Below are positions 26,136 through 35,619 of a stretch of DNA of 64,000 nucleotides, in pieces. The notes beneath the pieces were generated by a model. That model searched no databases. It saw only the letters and a list, made by a program, of their open reading frames with translations, and was not told where the DNA came from. Position 1 is the first letter of the stretch; each line of letters begins with the position of its first letter. The position numbers were made by a program, and so were the translations under genes. The stretch comes from Agarilytica sp045430305 (GTDB lineage Bacteria; Pseudomonadota; Gammaproteobacteria; Pseudomonadales; Cellvibrionaceae), in NCBI GenBank assembly GCA_045430305.1, contig JAILXW010000001.1:496001-560000 (forward strand). Direction: 5' to 3'.

Positions 26136-28901
26136 ATGCAGAGCACGACGTTAGGCGAACGACTTCAGGGTCTGATACAAACACTTGGGAACGACGGTCT
26201 TATATTGACGCCAAATAAACGTTTGGCCAGGTTCCTTCAATCCGAATTTGGTAAAGCCCAGCTAAGTGCACAACTAGAAGTGTGGCCAGAAATTGCGTGC
26301 ATGTCTGCCGCGGCTTGGTTTCAACAAAGATGGCTCGACTTTAGCGCGCAGCACTCAAAGGGCGATTGGGCGAAAATACCTATCGACGACACCCAAGCGT
26401 TGAGCTTGTGGCGAGATATTATCAACGAAGAAGATCTGCAACTTTTCAACCCGAATGCCACAGCCCAGGTGGCATATTCTGCATGGAAGCAAATCAATGC
26501 ATTTAATTGTAAGCAGGAGGCGTGGAGCACGGGCATCGAGGCCTTTACTCGCTGGGCGAAGTGTTATGAAGAGCAGTTGAGTGCACGTAACTGTATTGAC
26601 CCGGCATCTCAACTAACACTGGTTCTCGGCGAGGTTGAAAGAGGGGGCATAACGCTACCCAATAAAATTGCGCTATTTGCTTTTGACGATGTACCTCCTC
26701 ACGTTAACACACTCATTGAAATAGCTAAAAGAAAGGAACAAGAGGTTTTTGATTTCTCTTGGGATGTACAAAGCAAAGCCCAGCACCGAGAATATTTTGA
26801 TGAACGCGCAGAACTATACGCTGCCGGCAGGTGGGCGAAAGAGGCGATTGAAAAACAACGAGAGAAAGCAAAAGAAAACCCAAGTATTGAGTCAAATCGA
26901 GACCCAAAAATCGCGATTGTTATACCGAATCTAAATCATAAGCGCGAAGAAGTAGAGCGAATATTTTATGAGGTGTTTGAACCCGCGTACGTACTGCCTA
27001 CCACCACACGGCACGCGCCGCCGTTTAATATCTCTGCCGCAACATCGCTCACCGATTCACCCATAATCGATACAGCACTAAGGCTATGTAAACTGCCGCT
27101 GGGTGAAGTTACTATCGATGATCTTAGCCTGCTCTTGCATTCGCCTTACTTTGGGAAAGCGAATGAAATTGATGCACGCTCAAGGCTCGTGTACGACATA
27201 AAAACTCAGTACACAGTACTAAACTTTAAACAATTAAAGAAAGAAGCAGGGCGGCAATTAAATACCCCAGAAGATGAAAAAAAATCAAATGAAAGTTCAA
27301 TAATTGACAACACAAACGACCTGCACGGGCGCTTACATAAGCTTACACAAGCTCAACACCCAAAAGGAAAGTGTTTGTACCCCAGTGAGTGGGTTGAATA
27401 TTTCGACAAGCAACTCGCCGTAATGGGCTGGCCCGGAGAGCGCACACTCAACACTATCGAGTTCCAACACTCTCAATTATGGGAAAAATCCAAAGAAGCG
27501 TTTTGCCGTTATGATCATTTGGATGGAGAAATACCCTACAACAAAGCACTAAATCTTTTTGAGCTTTTGTTACAGACCACCACATTCCACGTGCAAACAT
27601 TAGATTCCCCCGTACAAATACTCGGCATTTATGAAGCAGCGGGTATGAGTTTCGATCATTTATGGTTTATGCATCTTGATAATGAATCGTGGCCCTTGGT
27701 GGCCAAACCCAATGCGCTACTACCGATTCAGTTACAGAAAAAATATCAGATGCCTTTATCTAGCGCTGAAAAAGAAACACAGCTCGCCATTAAACTGACA
27801 CAAAGGTTTATTAAATCTGCCAGTGAAGTTGTTTTTAGTAGCCCCTGCTATAGAGATCAGAAAGCGTGTCAGCCCAGCGCAATACTAGAACAGTTCGGCC
27901 TGTTGGCAGCATCAGAAATTCAACCAGAGGCTTCCACCGACACAACTGTACACCCTTATTGGGAACAAGCTAAACGCCAACTACAGCTCGAGACATATTG
28001 CGATGAAACATTCAAACCTACCAATAACGGGCTGATCAGCGGCGGCAGCAATATATTAAAAGATCAAGCGGCGTGCCCATTTCGCGCATTCGCTTTACAC
28101 CGATTGGGCGTCAAAGAATACTACCCCGCACAACAAGGGTTAAGCCCTATTCAGAAGGGCAACATTGTTCATATCAGTTTGGAACACATCTGGAATGAGT
28201 TTCTCTCACAAGACAAATACCTAGAAGCGACACAAGAAAAGATTGAAGCAGTCGTCGACCAATCTATAGAACACGCTTTCAATAAGATTCGTCGAACAAG
28301 CATAGTACCCCCCGTATTTTTAGATATTGAAAAGCCAAGAGTTCATTCACTCATAATGTCTTTTCTAGAAATTGAAAAGCTGCGGCCTAACTTTTCTGTC
28401 GAGGCCACAGAAGCTCGTTCAAGTATTGCTTTAGCAGGCCTAACCATTAACTTTCGTTTAGATCGTTTAGATTCTATCGCTGGTAACAGCTGTGTGGTTA
28501 TAGATTATAAAACCCAACAACAGACCATAGGCGCTTGGTTTGGCGAGCGGCCAGACGAGGCTCAACTACCGCTTTATGCGTTAGCAAACCAATCACGCTG
28601 TGTCGGGCTCGCATTCGCCATTCTTAATAAAGATAAAGTCTCATTTGTCGGTCTAGTTGAAGATGACGAAGTTTTTAGCGACTTAAAAAGCTTTGAGGCA
28701 GCCAAGCGTTATGACGCCCCAGAGCAAATGAGTTTACTATTAGATTATTGGAAAACGAACCTAGAAAATCTTGCACAGAAATTTGTCGAAGGCCCGGTTG
28801 CAGTCGACCCTAAAAACGCTTCAAGTACTTGTCGTTATTGCCAACTAAGCAGTCTCTGTCGAGTGTCAACGATCGAACAAAATGAACAGCTAGGCAGATA
28901 A
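26136..28901 (+). CDS. AddB-like PD-(D/E)XK nuclease / inactivated helicase
   Basis: A 921-residue protein that looks like the AddB-type partner in double-strand-break processing (known in databases as a probable DNA repair protein). The N-terminal two thirds are helicase-like but lack a Walker A motif. The C-terminal nuclease has VVIDYKT near residue 788. Iron-sulfur cysteines are suggested by CPFRAF near 646 and CRYCQLSSLC near 898-907, the arrangement seen in AddB. It lies 9 bp before the AddA-like gene. Together they would resect DNA ends for RecA. Confidence 0.82.
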   Translation: MQSTTLGERLQGLIQTLGNDGLILTPNKRLARFLQSEFGKAQLSAQLEVWPEIACMSAAAWFQQRWLDFSAQHSKGDWAKIPIDDTQALSLWRDIINEEDLQLFNPNATAQVAYSAWKQINAFNCKQEAWSTGIEAFTRWAKCYEEQLSARNCIDPASQLTLVLGEVERGGITLPNKIALFAFDDVPPHVNTLIEIAKRKEQEVFDFSWDVQSKAQHREYFDERAELYAAGRWAKEAIEKQREKAKENPSIESNRDPKIAIVIPNLNHKREEVERIFYEVFEPAYVLPTTTRHAPPFNISAATSLTDSPIIDTALRLCKLPLGEVTIDDLSLLLHSPYFGKANEIDARSRLVYDIKTQYTVLNFKQLKKEAGRQLNTPEDEKKSNESSIIDNTNDLHGRLHKLTQAQHPKGKCLYPSEWVEYFDKQLAVMGWPGERTLNTIEFQHSQLWEKSKEAFCRYDHLDGEIPYNKALNLFELLLQTTTFHVQTLDSPVQILGIYEAAGMSFDHLWFMHLDNESWPLVAKPNALLPIQLQKKYQMPLSSAEKETQLAIKLTQRFIKSASEVVFSSPCYRDQKACQPSAILEQFGLLAASEIQPEASTDTTVHPYWEQAKRQLQLETYCDETFKPTNNGLISGGSNILKDQAACPFRAFALHRLGVKEYYPAQQGLSPIQKGNIVHISLEHIWNEFLSQDKYLEATQEKIEAVVDQSIEHAFNKIRRTSIVPPVFLDIEKPRVHSLIMSFLEIEKLRPNFSVEATEARSSIALAGLTINFRLDRLDSIAGNSCVVIDYKTQQQTIGAWFGERPDEAQLPLYALANQSRCVGLAFAILNKDKVSFVGLVEDDEVFSDLKSFEAAKRYDAPEQMSLLLDYWKTNLENLAQKFVEGPVAVDPKNASSTCRYCQLSSLCRVSTIEQNEQLGR

Positions 28902-28910
28902 GTATTTAAA

Positions 28911-31900
28911 ATGGCTAACATTCAAGACTACCAGCAACGACTCAACGCAATCGACTGCACAAAGTCGTTTATCTGTGAGGCACCCGCAGGCAGTGGGAAA
29001 ACACAGCTGCTAACGCAACGCTTGCTCAATCTGCTATCACGTGTTGAAAAGCCCGAAGAAATACTCGCAATAACATTTACCAACAAAGCCGCTGCAGAAA
29101 TGCGCGAAAGAATATTTCGCGCTTTAGAACATGCAACCAAACATAGTGAGCCTGAGTTAGAACATGAAAAGCTTACTTGGTCACTAGCGACAAAGGTCTT
29201 AGAGAGCGATAAAAAGTATGCATGGGGCTTAATGCAAGCCCCGTCAAGGTTGCAGATAAAAACATTCGATAGTCTTTGTGCTTCACTTGCCAATGCGCTA
29301 CCTATGCACTCATCCTTTGCAGCGCCACCAGTCATTAGCGACGACCCAGCACAACTTTACCGTTCGGCTGCAGAAGCATTCATCACTACTATTGAAGAAG
29401 ACCTGCCCTGGGTTGAAAGTCTAAAAACCACATTGGGCATGTTAGACAATAATACGACTCGTTTTCGTGATTTGCTTGTCGAGATGCTCCAACTTCGAAG
29501 CATGTGGCTTCCTATTATTGGTAAAGGCCAGGCAGATAGCAGCACATTTGAAGTGTTGGAACACTTTATTGGTCAAGTACGCCAAGACATTTACGACCAG
29601 GTAAATAGTGCTTTTGATCGTACGGTAAGGCAAGAGCTTTTATCTCTTGCTTCATTTGCAGCTTCAAATGTAAATCAAGTCATCAGTGATTCGCCGTTAC
29701 TACCATGCCTAAACCTAGAACTTGAATTCAATGAAATACCTGAATTAAACGAAAACTCTGAAGGTATTTGGCTGGGGGTTTTACATATTCTATTAACCGC
29801 AAGTGGAACATGGCGCGCGCGGTTAACCAAGAATGAAGGGTTTCCTAGTGGCGCTAATGCTCAAGAAAAAAAGGCATTTAAAGAGCGGAAGCAAGCGCTT
29901 GAGGCTCTCATAAATACATTTAAGGAAGACGCTCGCTTTCTTACAGCCTTACAAGAATATTTACTCATACCCAAAAAACATTATGACGACGCGCAAAAAC
30001 GTCTATTGAGTGCATTATTTGAATTACTGCCGGTGGTAAGCGCCTTTCTCGATATTACTTTTCGGGAACAAGGAAAAGTCGATTTTAGTGAGGTAAGCCT
30101 AAAAGCCCACGCGGCAATACAACAAGATGATAGCTATAGTGACCTAGCGTTAGCGATGGACTATCGAATTCGCCATATTTTGGTGGATGAGTTTCAAGAC
30201 ACATCCCCGTCACAAGTAGAATTGTTGGAAAGCTTAATCGATGGCTGGGAGCAGGGCGACGGTCGAACGTTTTTCTGCGTCGGCGATGCGATGCAGTCTA
30301 TTTATAGCTTTAGAGCAGCAAACGTCGGCTTATTTTTGAATTGTCTCGAGCACGGTATTGGTGAGATTACGCTTGAGCCACTTAAACTTACTACCAATTT
30401 CAGGGCCACGGCATCACTTGTAAACTGGAATAATGCTGCTTTCACCAAGGTTTTTCCTGAATTTAATGATGTATCGACAGGGGCTGTTCGTTTTTCTGAA
30501 TCTATTGCTTTTCAAACAGACGGTGAAGAATTGCCAGTTAGCATCGATCTTGTTACTAGTAACGAGGCAGAATGTCAGAAAGTTGTTGAGTTAGTACTGC
30601 AAGAAAGAGAAAAAAACCTAGATCAAAGTATCGCGATTCTCGTAAGAGATCGAAATTCTGCAGCACTATTGAAACCACAGCTTGAGAAGTCTGGCTTGAA
30701 ATTTCAGGCGGTAGAAATAGAAAGCCTTGCAAAAGCCCCTGTGGTTATCGATCTTCTTTCGCTCACTCTTGCGCTTCTTTGGCCAAGTGACGATATCGCA
30801 TGCTTGTCGACGCTTCGTGCACCCTGGGCTGGGCTTGAGCTTACAACGCTACATGAAATTTGTAGCATCAGTCAAAACAAACGCCTCACAATATTTCAAA
30901 AATCAAACTTGTTATTACAGCGCTTAAACCCTAACGAGCAAGTAACAAAACAAAATGAGCTGGTCCCCGAAATTAACGATTTGACTGACGAAGCCGGAAT
31001 GATCGTTCCCGCAATCACTTTACCTCAAGAGCAAATCACCATATTGAAACGTGTGTTGGGCTGCCTTACAACAGCATATGAACAGCGAGGTCGACAGACA
31101 CTAAGAGACTGGGTTGAAGGTGTTTGGGTAATGCTGGGTGGCCCAGCATGTATTGATGCCCGCGAAGGCGAGAACGCACGGGTGTATTTTTCACTTTTGG
31201 ATAAATTTAAAACACACCAGGCTTACCCAAGTCGTGAAGATTTCATGAGGTTTATGGATAAGCTCTATTCGCAAGCGGCGCCCGATAGCGACCCAAATTT
31301 ACAAATTATGACGATACATAAATCGAAAGGTCTAGAGTTCGATACAGTCATTTTACCGGGGCTACACAAAACGCCTCCAGCATCGAAAGAAAAGCTACTC
31401 CGTTGGTATGAACGTTTGGGGAAAGAGGGCGACCGACAATTACTAATGGCATCTATTACCGCTGCAGGTAAAGAAAAAGACCCAATATATAAATACATTC
31501 AGTCATTAGACAAAAAATCAGACGACCATGAGCGAATTCGTTTGCTTTACGTTGCCTGTACACGCGCAAAACATAGGTTACATCTAGTCTCTCAGGTGAA
31601 ACAAGACAATAAGGCTGACGAAAACACGCAAACGTTCAAGGTGAAACCACCTTCTAGCCAATCCCTCATTGGTAAATTGTGGCCAACGGTTAGCGGGCAG
31701 GTCAGTGTCAATGAGCCGAAAAGCACGACGCCAAACGAGGCGATTCCACACACGCTTAAGCGTCTGCACCCCAACAATGCAAGGCCTGCTATATACACCC
31801 AGACGACTCCGCTACAAGCCTATATACCATTCTACCAACATGAGAACACCACACGAGAATCCTGGAGCGCCTCAGCGCTAAGTAATCGATTAACCGGTAT

Positions 31901-32411
31901 CGTGATCCACAAACTATTGCAACACGCCAACAGTTCACAGATGGAAACCTGGTTAAATGGGGTTAACGAGGCGACCCTGCGGCACTGGCGAAAGCTTTTG
32001 ATTTGTGAGGGTGTTCCTGCGCCGCAGCTGGATCAATGTATCGACAAGATAACGCGGTGCCTACATAGCATGAGCACCGATGAACGTGCGAAATGGCTGT
32101 TATCAGACAACTATGTGTTCAGCGCACGTGAATATAGTATTTCTCAGCTAGCGCCTGCGGCGCACACCGACAAGGTGGAACGTCGTGTCATTGACCGCGT
32201 AATACAAGATGACAACGACCTATGGATCGTCGATTACAAGACCTCTGAGCCTAAGGCGGGCCAAAAGCCTCATGAATTTGCGGCTGAAGAGGCGCACAAA
32301 TACCAAGGTATCATGCGCCAATACCAACGGGCATTGGTCGGTATGGGCAGAGGTAATGCCCGGTTAGCGCTTTATTTTCCCCTTCTTCGTCATTGGCATG
32401 AAATTGTGTGA
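28911..32411 (+). CDS. UvrD/RecB-like helicase-nuclease (AddA-like)
   Basis: Superfamily 1A helicase fused to a nuclease, 1166 residues. Walker A APAGSGKT lies at about 24-31, ITFTNKAAAEMRERI is motif Ia, HILVDEFQDTSPSQ holds Walker B Asp426, GDAMQSIYSFRAA is motif III, IMTIHKSKGLEFDTVI is motif V and RLLYVACTRAKHRL is motif VI. The C-terminal RecB-type nuclease has WIVDYKTSEPKAG near residue 1106. Partner of the preceding AddB-like gene. RecBCD or AddAB complexes process double-strand breaks and degrade linear foreign DNA. Confidence 0.88.
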   Translation: MANIQDYQQRLNAIDCTKSFICEAPAGSGKTQLLTQRLLNLLSRVEKPEEILAITFTNKAAAEMRERIFRALEHATKHSEPELEHEKLTWSLATKVLESDKKYAWGLMQAPSRLQIKTFDSLCASLANALPMHSSFAAPPVISDDPAQLYRSAAEAFITTIEEDLPWVESLKTTLGMLDNNTTRFRDLLVEMLQLRSMWLPIIGKGQADSSTFEVLEHFIGQVRQDIYDQVNSAFDRTVRQELLSLASFAASNVNQVISDSPLLPCLNLELEFNEIPELNENSEGIWLGVLHILLTASGTWRARLTKNEGFPSGANAQEKKAFKERKQALEALINTFKEDARFLTALQEYLLIPKKHYDDAQKRLLSALFELLPVVSAFLDITFREQGKVDFSEVSLKAHAAIQQDDSYSDLALAMDYRIRHILVDEFQDTSPSQVELLESLIDGWEQGDGRTFFCVGDAMQSIYSFRAANVGLFLNCLEHGIGEITLEPLKLTTNFRATASLVNWNNAAFTKVFPEFNDVSTGAVRFSESIAFQTDGEELPVSIDLVTSNEAECQKVVELVLQEREKNLDQSIAILVRDRNSAALLKPQLEKSGLKFQAVEIESLAKAPVVIDLLSLTLALLWPSDDIACLSTLRAPWAGLELTTLHEICSISQNKRLTIFQKSNLLLQRLNPNEQVTKQNELVPEINDLTDEAGMIVPAITLPQEQITILKRVLGCLTTAYEQRGRQTLRDWVEGVWVMLGGPACIDAREGENARVYFSLLDKFKTHQAYPSREDFMRFMDKLYSQAAPDSDPNLQIMTIHKSKGLEFDTVILPGLHKTPPASKEKLLRWYERLGKEGDRQLLMASITAAGKEKDPIYKYIQSLDKKSDDHERIRLLYVACTRAKHRLHLVSQVKQDNKADENTQTFKVKPPSSQSLIGKLWPTVSGQVSVNEPKSTTPNEAIPHTLKRLHPNNARPAIYTQTTPLQAYIPFYQHENTTRESWSASALSNRLTGIVIHKLLQHANSSQMETWLNGVNEATLRHWRKLLICEGVPAPQLDQCIDKITRCLHSMSTDERAKWLLSDNYVFSAREYSISQLAPAAHTDKVERRVIDRVIQDDNDLWIVDYKTSEPKAGQKPHEFAAEEAHKYQGIMRQYQRALVGMGRGNARLALYFPLLRHWHEIV

Positions 32412-32519
32412 TTCTGTGCCAACGAGTTCCAGAAAAGTTGCTTTTACGAACAGATATTAGCAGCAGCTACGCTATTATTAGTACAGCCTAAAAACTTTTC
32501 TACGATCACCTAAGAATCC

Positions 32520-35500
32520 ATGCCAAACCTTGAATTCATCAATGCACTCGCTCAGCTCCAGCACACATGCCGGCAGCACGGTTGTGATATTAACGCGTTG
32601 CAACAAAGCTTATGTGAGCTTCTTGCTAGTGAACCCGAGGTCACAGAAGCCAAAGTAGGGCCGTTGGTGCCCGCGTTAGACGCTAGGAACGAGTTCCAGG
32701 TTGACCTCGGCAGCAACGAGTACCTTACCTTTGTAACGACAACACCCTCGTTTTTAGAGGTTTATCGAGCGTTTATAGAGAACGTATGTTCCGCCATTAA
32801 ACAAGAAAAAGAATACATAGACGTTAGCCGTCGGCTTGATCTTTACAGCAATATTATCGACGCCACTCACGATGGTTATTGGGAATGGAAACCATCTGAA
32901 AATTATTCATACTTTTCAGAAAAACTAAAAACCATGCTTGGTTTTTCAGAAAAAGAGATAGGGAATGATCTCGGCGTCTGGAAAAGTTTAATTCACCCTG
33001 ACGATATTGACGACGTACTAACTAGCGCTAAAAAGATCTTAGAATACCCAACGAAGTATCATGAAATCGAATTTAGAATGCGCTGTAAAAATGGCAGTTA
33101 TAAATGGCTGCTATCGCGCGGGAAAGCAGTGAAATTCCACTCTGATGGAAAAGTGGCACATATCGTGGGTACTCATATCGACATTCAAGATATGAAAGAA
33201 CTCGAAGAAAGCCTACGACGAGCAAATGAAGACCTCTTTCTAGAAAAAGAATTGGCGACAAAGGCCAGTGAGCTTGCACGTATGGGCTCCTGGGAAGTTA
33301 ATGTGGAATCGGGTTCGGTCTTTTGGAGTGATTCAACGAAAAAAATACATGGCGTAAAACCATATTTTGAGCCAGACCTTGAGGCCGGAATAAATTTTTA
33401 CAAGGAAGGCTGGAGTCGAGATCGCATTACGGAAGTTTTCCAGGCCTGTGTAGAAACGGGTGAACCCTTTGATGAAGAACTTATTCTTGTAACAGAATCG
33501 GGCGAGGAAAAGTGGGTACGCGCACTCGGCGATAAAGATCAAAGTAAAACAAAAGAAACACGTATATTCGGTTTGTTTCAGGATATAGACGAATCAAAAC
33601 GCACGCTTGACGCCTTAGAAAAAGCGAAAGAATCCGAAAGTGCTTTATTTCAACGTTTGAAGTTAGCCAGAGATGCCGCTGAAATTGGCGTTTGGGATTG
33701 GGATCTTGTAACGAATGAATTGAACTGGGACGAATGGATGTATCGTGTAAACGACCTCGCCCCGGATGATTTCGAAACCACCGTAGAAGCAATGCAGCAC
33801 TGCCTTCACGAAGATGATGTCGAATTCTTACGACACCAAGTAAAAGATGCATTGGATGGCGTAAAGCCATTAGACACAGAATTTAGAATTAATAAACGTA
33901 ATGGTGATATTGCGTATATTAAAACTAAAGGCTCAGTTATCCGTAACGAAAACGGCGACGCAGAGCGAATGATCGGTGTCAATTACGATATCACCGCTTC
34001 AAAATCACTTCAGCTAGAACAAGAGAGAGCACGTGAAGCTGCTGAAGAAGCAAATGAAGCAAAAAGTAAATTTTTGGCAAATATGAGTCATGAAATACGC
34101 ACCCCGATGAACGGTGTGCTTGGCATGCTGCACCTAGTATTACAAAATGATCATGACGATAAAACGAAAAGGAAATTGAATATTGCACTTAAAAGTGCGA
34201 AGTCATTGCTAACCATCATTAATGATATTCTCGACTTTTCAAAAATTGAAGCGAATAAGCTGGTTCTCGAAAAAACCAACTTTTTAATCACTGATGTGAT
34301 TGAAAACTGCATAAACAATGTTGTTATTCAAGCGAATAAAAAAGAGATAACGCTTAATTCAGACCTTGGCGAAGCGGCGAATTCCTACCTGAAAGGTGAC
34401 CCCGTACGAGTAGAACAAATTATTAATAATTTACTTTCTAACGCGGTAAAGTTTACAGAAAAAGGCAGTGTAACAATTAGCGTAGGCTTAGTTGATTACG
34501 GACGCATCAGTAAGTTTAGCTGTGATATAACAGATACAGGCATTGGTATCCCAAAAGACAAGCAGGGCGAGTTGTTTGAAGCATTTTCGCAAGTGGATGC
34601 CTCTACCACAAGGAAGTTCGGTGGAACTGGGTTAGGCTTGGCCATATGTAAAAAACTATGTGATTTAATGGAAGGAACACTCAACCTAACGAGTGAAGAC
34701 GGGCAGGGCACAACATTCAGCTTTGAAATCCACTTCGATAACGCTGACGAACATTTTGAGCCAAACTCCAACAAAATCATCAAAAATCAACGGATTCTGG
34801 TTGTTGATGACGAGAGTTTTGGTATTCACTCTTGTATCAGAATTTTACTAAAATTAGATGCGAGCATAGAATGTATTACCCCTTGTGACATCCCAACTTA
34901 TTTGAAGAATGATGTTTCAGGAGAGTTTCTGGCAGACGTTGTATTATTTTCTGATGGTTTGTATACCCTAGAAAAAGGAACATACGGTCCGGCACTTTCC
35001 CAGCTGGCGCATAGAGTTAAGCAGCAACTCATTATTGGTACAGCAAAGCGTAGCCAAGGTGAACAAGGCATACTACCCAACGCGATATATATTCACGCTC
35101 CTATATTGCCTAGTACATTTATAGAGGCCTTAGCATCTATACAACGTGCCAAAGTTATTACGAACAAAAGCCAACAAGAAATCAACGGCGAAGCGCATAC
35201 GACTTTGGCGGCTCAAATATTAGTGGTAGACGACAACGAAATAAATAGAGTGGTCACAAAGGGCTTGCTGGAAGAACATCGACTCGACAGTGAGCTAGCT
35301 GAGAATGGCGAAGAAGCATTGAATAAATTATTAGCTTCACCGTCAGGGCAATACAAACTTATCTTAATGGATGTTCAAATGCCGGTTATGAACGGTTATG
35401 AAGCCACCCAAAAGATTCGTGCAGGCCACTGCGGTGAACAATTAAAGGGCGTAACAATAGTTGCAATGACGGCAAACGCCATGGTTGGAGACAAAGAAAA

Positions 35501-35591
35501 ATGCTTGGAAGCTGGAATGAATGACTACCTAGCGAAACCATTAGACCCAGCAGAGTTCGAAAAAACCCTAAAACGATATTTCCCAAGTTAA
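32520..35591 (+). CDS. Hybrid sensor histidine kinase with three PAS domains
   Basis: A 1023-residue cytoplasmic hybrid kinase, with no transmembrane segment seen. Domains in order: N-terminal region (1-100), PAS_3-type domains at about 105-235, 245-365 and 375-500, HisKA with His524 in FLANMSHEIRTPMNG, HATPase (about 630-750, with DTGIGIP and GGTGLGLAI), a degenerate receiver (about 758-880) and a true receiver (about 897-1020) with Asp951 in LILMDVQMP. The degenerate receiver keeps LVVDDE but has VVLFSDG where the phosphoacceptor should be. No cognate output regulator lies beside it. The signal is unknown. Confidence 0.92.
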   Translation: MPNLEFINALAQLQHTCRQHGCDINALQQSLCELLASEPEVTEAKVGPLVPALDARNEFQVDLGSNEYLTFVTTTPSFLEVYRAFIENVCSAIKQEKEYIDVSRRLDLYSNIIDATHDGYWEWKPSENYSYFSEKLKTMLGFSEKEIGNDLGVWKSLIHPDDIDDVLTSAKKILEYPTKYHEIEFRMRCKNGSYKWLLSRGKAVKFHSDGKVAHIVGTHIDIQDMKELEESLRRANEDLFLEKELATKASELARMGSWEVNVESGSVFWSDSTKKIHGVKPYFEPDLEAGINFYKEGWSRDRITEVFQACVETGEPFDEELILVTESGEEKWVRALGDKDQSKTKETRIFGLFQDIDESKRTLDALEKAKESESALFQRLKLARDAAEIGVWDWDLVTNELNWDEWMYRVNDLAPDDFETTVEAMQHCLHEDDVEFLRHQVKDALDGVKPLDTEFRINKRNGDIAYIKTKGSVIRNENGDAERMIGVNYDITASKSLQLEQERAREAAEEANEAKSKFLANMSHEIRTPMNGVLGMLHLVLQNDHDDKTKRKLNIALKSAKSLLTIINDILDFSKIEANKLVLEKTNFLITDVIENCINNVVIQANKKEITLNSDLGEAANSYLKGDPVRVEQIINNLLSNAVKFTEKGSVTISVGLVDYGRISKFSCDITDTGIGIPKDKQGELFEAFSQVDASTTRKFGGTGLGLAICKKLCDLMEGTLNLTSEDGQGTTFSFEIHFDNADEHFEPNSNKIIKNQRILVVDDESFGIHSCIRILLKLDASIECITPCDIPTYLKNDVSGEFLADVVLFSDGLYTLEKGTYGPALSQLAHRVKQQLIIGTAKRSQGEQGILPNAIYIHAPILPSTFIEALASIQRAKVITNKSQQEINGEAHTTLAAQILVVDDNEINRVVTKGLLEEHRLDSELAENGEEALNKLLASPSGQYKLILMDVQMPVMNGYEATQKIRAGHCGEQLKGVTIVAMTANAMVGDKEKCLEAGMNDYLAKPLDPAEFEKTLKRYFPS

Positions 35592-35619
35592 TAGGCTACC
35601 GTTTTACACGCTAGATTAT

